Positions 5,889 to 8,945 of a stretch of DNA of 8,945 bases are shown one piece after another; position 1 is the stretch's first letter; each line of letters begins with the position of its first letter. The stretch covers positions 1-8,945 of the forward strand of contig CAZJAD010000098.1 of NCBI GenBank assembly GCA_964543855.1. Direction: 5' to 3'. Source of the stretch: CAZJAD01 sp964543855 (GTDB lineage: Bacteria > Electryoneota > RPQS01 > DYHQ01). A model generated the notes under the pieces. It was not told the origin of the DNA, did not search any database, and saw nothing but the letters and a program-made list of their open reading frames with translations. A program made the position numbers and the translations under genes.

Positions 5889-6362
5889 TTAGTTCCTTTG
5901 GTTTTTCGTGCGCAGAACTTGGACAATTCGTTCCAGTTCGGTCTCGAGTTCGGAAAAGCATCGTTCGTATTCGGTGCGATTTAGGCCGATGGGATCGGCA
6001 ATCTCTCTGTCTTCGGGCAGGCGGTCTCGTCCGTAGGCCTTGAGCAAGTGAATGTCCGCCGCCTTTTCAGGGTAGAGTTGCGAAAGAAGAGAGACATGAC
6101 TATCCGTCATGCCGAGAATCAGGTCGGCACTTTGGACCATCGCGCGTGTGAGTCGTCGCGAGCGATGTCGATTCAACTTGAGGCCATGGTCAAGGCAAAC
6201 ACCGACTGCAAAGGGATGCGCTGGAAAGCCGTCTTCCGTGGCAGCTCCTGCCGAACCGACTTGGATGTCCTCCAGGCCCTGTTGCTGCAGTTTTTGCCGA
6301 AGAATCTGTTCCGCCATAGGACTGCGGCAGCTGTTGCCGGTGCAAATCAGGAGAATCGTCAT
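5889..6362 (-). CDS. Low-molecular-weight phosphatase, YwlE-like
   Basis: This is a 157-residue cytoplasmic phosphatase of the LMW-PTP fold. The P-loop CTGNSCRS (7-14) gives nucleophile Cys7, Arg13 and Ser14, and the general acid is Asp123 in ADPIG. Other family segments are SAGA (37-40) and SADLILGMTDSH (78-89). Residue 11 of the P-loop is Ser. It is Thr in the Bacillus protein-arginine phosphatase YwlE (CTGNTCRS) and Ile or another aliphatic residue in classical tyrosine phosphatases (CLGNICRS). The overall pattern, including DPxG, is closer to YwlE, so phosphoarginine is a plausible substrate, but specificity is inferred. Its ATG overlaps the tsaC stop as ATGA, which implies translational coupling. 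ywlC (tsaC/Sua5 type) and ywlE are also neighbours in Bacillus. Confidence 0.92.
   Translation of the reverse strand: MTILLICTGNSCRSPMAEQILRQKLQQQGLEDIQVGSAGAATEDGFPAHPFAVGVCLDHGLKLNRHRSRRLTRAMVQSADLILGMTDSHVSLLSQLYPEKAADIHLLKAYGRDRLPEDREIADPIGLNRTEYERCFSELETELERIVQVLRTKNQRN
5893..5899 (-). promoter_or_regulatory. Ribosome binding site of the DUF3108 gene
   Basis: AAAGGAA on the - strand, 6 bases before GTG 5886, lies within the last codons of the phosphatase gene. It supports the GTG start rather than an upstream ATG-type extension. Confidence 0.7.
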
Positions 6363-7021
6363 GCTGGAATCTCTTCACCCAGAACAGTCCGTATCTCCTT
6401 GACAGAAATCGCACCTTCTCTTACAATTCTCGCGGGGCGAGTCCGGGGATCGACAACCGTCGAACTTACACCGGGAAGTGTTTCGTTTCCGTCAATGGCG
6501 AGCGCCGCGCGCTCCATCACATCGCTCTCAATAGCGTTGAAGGTAGCTGGCGGCGTCGCGTTTGGCCGATTGGCGCTTGTAGCCCAGATCACTCCACCGG
6601 CTGCAGCCAGCAGCGAGCGCAGGAATGCGTGATCTGGTACGCGATAACCTATGGAGCTGTCCGGTGCCGCATAATCCGAGCTGACACCCGGGCCTGCGTG
6701 CCAGATAATCGTGAGAGCGCCCGGCCAGAAATTCTGGGCCAAGCGCAGCGCCGCACCTTCCAGAGCACGCCCGGCGATTTGTTGCACAATGTCCAGATTC
6801 GAAACGAGCAACGCGTAGGCCTTCCCCTCGCGCGTGCCTTTGAGCTCCGCCAGCTGGTCATGTACTGCTGGTGAAAACGCGGCTCCTCCAATGCCATAGA
6901 CAGTATCCGTTGGAAAAATGAGGAGCAAGTCACGTGCCAGCACCGAAGATGCTTGCCGCAGAATCTGTTCTTCGTTATCGCGGGTTAGCCGGACGATTTT
7001 TGTTTTACCAGTTTGAGACAA
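6359..7021 (-). CDS. tsaC: Threonylcarbamoyl-AMP synthase (TsaC/Sua5/YwlC)
   Basis: This 220-residue enzyme makes threonylcarbamoyl-AMP from threonine, bicarbonate and ATP, the first step of the t6A modification at position 37 of ANN-decoding tRNAs. Motifs of the YrdC domain are FPTDTVYGIGG (36-46), KGTREGKAYALLV (61-73), FWPGALTII (98-106), IGYRVPDH (124-131), TSANRPNATPP (148-158) and GVSSTVVD (184-191). The C-terminal Sua5 domain is absent, so it is the short TsaC/YwlC form. The usual K-x-R of the substrate-binding motif reads K-G-T-R here, so the arginine is displaced by one. The start is a TTG at 7021-7019. The upstream frame closes three codons earlier, and no ATG or GTG is available near the conserved N-terminus. 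It overlaps lptE by 17 bases and has no clear Shine-Dalgarno, so coupling to lptE translation is likely. Confidence 0.95.
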   Translation of the reverse strand: MSQTGKTKIVRLTRDNEEQILRQASSVLARDLLLIFPTDTVYGIGGAAFSPAVHDQLAELKGTREGKAYALLVSNLDIVQQIAGRALEGAALRLAQNFWPGALTIIWHAGPGVSSDYAAPDSSIGYRVPDHAFLRSLLAAAGGVIWATSANRPNATPPATFNAIESDVMERAALAIDGNETLPGVSSTVVDPRTRPARIVREGAISVKEIRTVLGEEIPA

Positions 7022-7541
7022 TGCGGTTCAGAATATCTTCCGTGAGCTTTCGTAAGGCTTCGTCCATACCGGTCTGCCGGTCGGCGAGAGAGCCGGTGTA
7101 GGGGTAGTTGCCCCAAGTGGAGAAAGTCTGTTTCCACAGGTCTTCGCCCGTGCGGGCGTCCTCCAGGGAGATTTCGCAGGTGATTTGAAATCGATACTCT
7201 GACACCTGTTCATCGGCCGTGTAGGTGTTCGGGGTGTCATCTATGCGGAGAATCGTTCCGTGAAGGATCGCGTCCGCTCTGGTTTCGTCGACGACTTTGA
7301 GAATCCCCTCTCGTTGAAAGCCCGCAATGAGCGCGTCGGTAATCGTCTCCTGGATGCCGAATTCGGCGGTTTGATTATCGAAGAGAGGGATGGTGATGCT
7401 CTTGATGTTACCGGCCACGGCTCCCGAGAACGAATAGGCCCCGCAGCCGCAGAGGAGTGCGCCCAAGCCAATAGACAGGCCTGCAAGGACAGCCGCGGTG
7501 TGCCAGGTGGTAACTGGTGACTTGGACTCGGCTTGAATCAC
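7005..7541 (-). CDS. lptE: LptE-like LPS-assembly lipoprotein
   Basis: This 178-residue lipoprotein resembles LptE, which plugs the LptD barrel and helps insert lipopolysaccharide into the outer membrane. The N-terminal hydrophobic segment TAAVLAGLSIGLGALLCGC (15-33) ends in L-C-G-C, with Cys33 the likely lipidated residue and GAYSFSG following as in the family. Next come SITIPLFDNQTAEFGIQETITDALIAGF, then VVDETRADAILHGTILRI, YRFQITCEISLEDARTGEDLWKQ and the end EALRKLTEDILNRIVSNW. This is the usual order of the LptE/RlpB fold. The GTG start at 7541-7539 is fixed by AAGGAGG 4 bases upstream. It begins 12 bases after the sigma-54 activator stop and overlaps tsaC at its end. Assignment rests on motif order; LptE proteins diverge strongly. 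Confidence 0.85.
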   Translation of the reverse strand: MIQAESKSPVTTWHTAAVLAGLSIGLGALLCGCGAYSFSGAVAGNIKSITIPLFDNQTAEFGIQETITDALIAGFQREGILKVVDETRADAILHGTILRIDDTPNTYTADEQVSEYRFQITCEISLEDARTGEDLWKQTFSTWGNYPYTGSLADRQTGMDEALRKLTEDILNRIVSNW

Positions 7542-7545
7542 GCGG

Positions 7546-7552
7546 CCTCCTT
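7546..7552 (-). promoter_or_regulatory. Strong ribosome binding site of lptE
   Basis: AAGGAGG, near-perfect complement to the 16S tail, lies between the activator stop and the lptE GTG with 4 bases of spacing. It decides the GTG start. Confidence 0.85.
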
Positions 7553-7553
7553 C

Positions 7554-8639
7554 TTAGATGAGCTCGTATTCCTTGAGCTTTCGGTAGAGCGTTCGTTCAC
7601 CGATGCCGAGCGCCTTGGCGGTTTTGCGTCGGTTTCCGCCGAATTCGCCAAGCGTCCGGCGAATCTGCTCTCGCTCCATGTCTTCCAGTTTCGTGGAGGC
7701 AGCTTCGTGGCTCAAACGGTTCTGATCCTGAGCCTGCTCGATGGCGGTTTTCAAGAGGACCTTGACTTCGGTCACTTCGCGGCGCAGATCGAGCAGCATT
7801 CGGACAATCAGCTCGCGTTCGAGCACATCGGGGGATTGTTCAATCCTGACTGGCAGAAGGCCCGGTTGAATCGTGCCGCTCAGGTTCCTGCGCACCATCT
7901 CGGCCGTGACTTCACCCGTGCCGCGCTCGAGTGTGGCGATGGTTTCTACGGTGTTGCGCAGTTCGCGGACATTACCGGGCCAATATTGTTCACGAAGAGT
8001 CCGCAGTGCGTCCGATGCGAAGGTCGGAGTGGGGATCTGATTTCGGCGGCAGAAGTCCTTCAAAAAGTGATTCGCCAATACGGGGATGTCATCCTGTCGT
8101 TCGCGCAATGGCGGCACGGCGATGGTCACCGTCTTCAATCGGTAGTAGAGGTCTTGCCTGAATTGGCCGGAAGCGACGGCGAGGGAGAGATCGCGGTTTG
8201 TAGCGGCCAGAACACGCACATTCACTTTGCGCACTTTGCTGGAACCCACCCGCATAAACTCGCCGCTTTCCAAGACGCGCAGCAGCTTCACCTGAGAAGC
8301 GATGGGAGTCTCTCCGACTTCGTCCAACAAGATGCTCCCACCGTTGGCGAGCTCGAAATAACCCAGCCGCTCTTTGTCGGCGCCGGTGAACGCTCCGCGT
8401 TCGTGCCCAAAGACTTCGCTCTCGAAGATACCCTCGGGGATAGCTCCACAATTCACCGTGAGCATGGGCTTCGCGCGCCGGGAGCTCAGTCCGTGCAGGT
8501 GACGCGCGACGAGCTCCTTGCCTGTCCCGCTTTCGCCCAAGATAAGCACGGAAATGTCGGTCGGGGCCACCTGTGCGATGAGGCTGCGCACCTGACGCAT
8601 GGCGTCCGACTCGCCCAGAAGCGATAGTGGCTGTGCCAT
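7554..8639 (-). CDS. Sigma-54 activator, AAA+ and Fis domains, no receiver domain
   Basis: This is a 361-residue bacterial enhancer-binding protein that uses ATP hydrolysis to open RNA polymerase-sigma-54 promoters. The AAA+ domain starts almost at the N-terminus: LGESDAMRQV (8-17), Walker A GESGTGKE (35-42), the sigma-54 contact loop GAFTGA (82-87), and Walker B SILLDE (102-107). Sensor I follows as AATNRD (145-150), the arginine-finger region as FRQDLYYRL (160-168), and sensor II as WPGNVREL (220-227). A linker with a predicted helical, coiled-coil-like stretch (about 270-325) leads to a Fis-type helix-turn-helix, GGNRRKTAKALGIGERTLYRKLKEY (334-358). There is no response-regulator, GAF or PAS domain, so control must come from a partner protein, as for PspF, or from expression level. 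ATG 8639 has AAGGAT just upstream (8648-8643). It sits 13 bases after purD and 12 before lptE. A sigma-54-like promoter lies 57 bases before its start codon. Confidence 0.96.
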   Translation of the reverse strand: MAQPLSLLGESDAMRQVRSLIAQVAPTDISVLILGESGTGKELVARHLHGLSSRRAKPMLTVNCGAIPEGIFESEVFGHERGAFTGADKERLGYFELANGGSILLDEVGETPIASQVKLLRVLESGEFMRVGSSKVRKVNVRVLAATNRDLSLAVASGQFRQDLYYRLKTVTIAVPPLRERQDDIPVLANHFLKDFCRRNQIPTPTFASDALRTLREQYWPGNVRELRNTVETIATLERGTGEVTAEMVRRNLSGTIQPGLLPVRIEQSPDVLERELIVRMLLDLRREVTEVKVLLKTAIEQAQDQNRLSHEAASTKLEDMEREQIRRTLGEFGGNRRKTAKALGIGERTLYRKLKEYELI

Positions 8640-8652
8640 GATATCCTTCGAA

Positions 8653-8945
8653 TCAGTCAGCGGCTATGTCTTCCCGGTACCTCAGTCCTCGAACCAGCAG
8701 CGATTGTGCCAGCGAGTAGGCTCGCTTGCGAGCCTTCGCAATATCATCTCCGAGTCCCACAGCATTTAGAACTCGCCCTCCAGAGGAAACGATCCCGTTC
8801 GCGCCAGCCTTCGTGCCAGCGTGGAAGATGAGGGAATCTTTCTTCTCGCGCGCCGGAAGTCGCAGACGGATGCCCTTTTCGTAGGCGTCGGGGTAGCCCT
8901 TTGCGGCCAGAACGACGCAGACGGCGGCGCTGACAGGTTCCTGTG
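8653..8945 (-). CDS. purD: Phosphoribosylamine-glycine ligase, C-terminal end (partial)
   Basis: These are the last 96 residues of PurD, which joins glycine to phosphoribosylamine with ATP in step two of de novo purine synthesis. The gene runs off the right edge of the window, so its start is not seen. The visible part is the end of the ATP-grasp core and the C-terminal domain. It reads AAVCVVLAAKGYPDAYEKG (6-24), then SLIFHAGTK (37-45), SSGGRVLNAVGLGDDIAKARKRAYSLA (53-79) and a YREDIAAD end. The A-V-C-V-V-L-A-x2-G-Y-P and GGRVL-x3-GxG motifs are diagnostic for PurD. It ends 13 bases before the sigma-54 activator start, so the downstream genes may be read through from it. Confidence 0.92.
   Translation of the reverse strand, partial: QEPVSAAVCVVLAAKGYPDAYEKGIRLRLPAREKKDSLIFHAGTKAGANGIVSSGGRVLNAVGLGDDIAKARKRAYSLAQSLLVRGLRYREDIAAD
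8696..8711 (-). promoter_or_regulatory. Candidate sigma-54 promoter inside the 3' end of purD
   Basis: On the - strand, TGGCACAATCGCTGCT matches TGGCACG-N4-TTGCW at 10 of 12 defined positions. GG and GC are intact and 10 bases apart. The predicted start is near 8685, leaving a 46-base leader before the activator ATG. It lies in purD codons for S-L-A-Q-S-L-L, so a chance match from CTG-rich coding sequence is possible. If real, the sigma-54 activator operon would be able to activate itself. Confidence 0.35.
8718..8735. repeat. Perfect 18-base dyad upstream of the sigma-54-like site
   Basis: AGGCTCGC (8718-8725), TT, GCGAGCCT (8728-8735) is an 8-base-pair perfect palindrome. It lies within purD codons, 6 bases upstream of the -24 element at 8711. 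It could be an operator or an mRNA hairpin. Coding constraint (K-A-R-K-R-A) could also give it by chance. Confidence 0.4.

Noticed and set aside
6048..6632. 194-codon + strand frame opposite the phosphatase and tsaC genes
   Set aside because: It spans the junction of two well-identified - strand genes and is a shadow.
7533..8627. 364-codon open frame on the + strand opposite the sigma-54 activator
   Set aside because: It is the antisense shadow of a gene with every AAA+ and Fis motif intact. Its translation shows no recognisable domain.
1..8945. CRISPR array, insertion sequence, prophage, toxin-antitoxin or defence island
   Set aside because: No spaced repeats, transposase, integrase or defence-type domains are present. 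Nearly all the DNA is accounted for by housekeeping and regulatory genes.

Overview
The window is an ordinary, densely coded chromosomal segment of a diderm (Gram-negative-type) bacterium with GC a little above 50%. LptE implies an LPS-type outer membrane, and a sigma-54 activator implies RpoN-dependent transcription. AsnA resembles the Bacteroidetes/FCB type, and a sigma-54 activator directly before lptE is an arrangement I recall from that group. A lineage in or near the FCB superphylum, possibly an uncultured phylum, is my best guess, but the sequence does not settle it. No mobile element, CRISPR array, tRNA, rRNA or phage gene is visible.

Left half, + strand: the 3' three quarters of lepA (elongation factor 4), lepB (signal peptidase I), asnA (ammonia-dependent asparagine synthetase), a 324-base intergenic region, and a small cold-shock protein gene closed by a strong intrinsic terminator. 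Short hairpins or dyads sit before lepB and asnA. The region before csp holds a good sigma-54 -24/-12 match. A dyad with the spacing of an NtrC-type enhancer lies about 83 bases upstream of the predicted start site.

Right half, - strand, read from right to left: the 3' end of purD, a receiver-less sigma-54 activator, lptE, tsaC (Sua5/YwlC family), a YwlE-like low-molecular-weight phosphatase, a secreted DUF3108 protein, and a bacterial deoxyhypusine-synthase-like protein. Junctions are very tight: 13-base gap, 12-base gap, 17-base overlap, 4-base ATGA overlap, 2-base gap, 46-base gap. They look like one operon joining purine synthesis, envelope assembly, tRNA t6A modification and phosphatase signalling. 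A second sigma-54-like promoter lies inside the 3' end of purD, directly upstream of the activator gene, so the activator might control its own operon.

The two halves converge at about 4024-4115. The most interesting leads are the DHS-like enzyme, whose substrate is unknown, and the possible sigma-54 circuit linking the activator operon and the cold-shock gene. Both are hypotheses; nothing here demonstrates an undescribed system.
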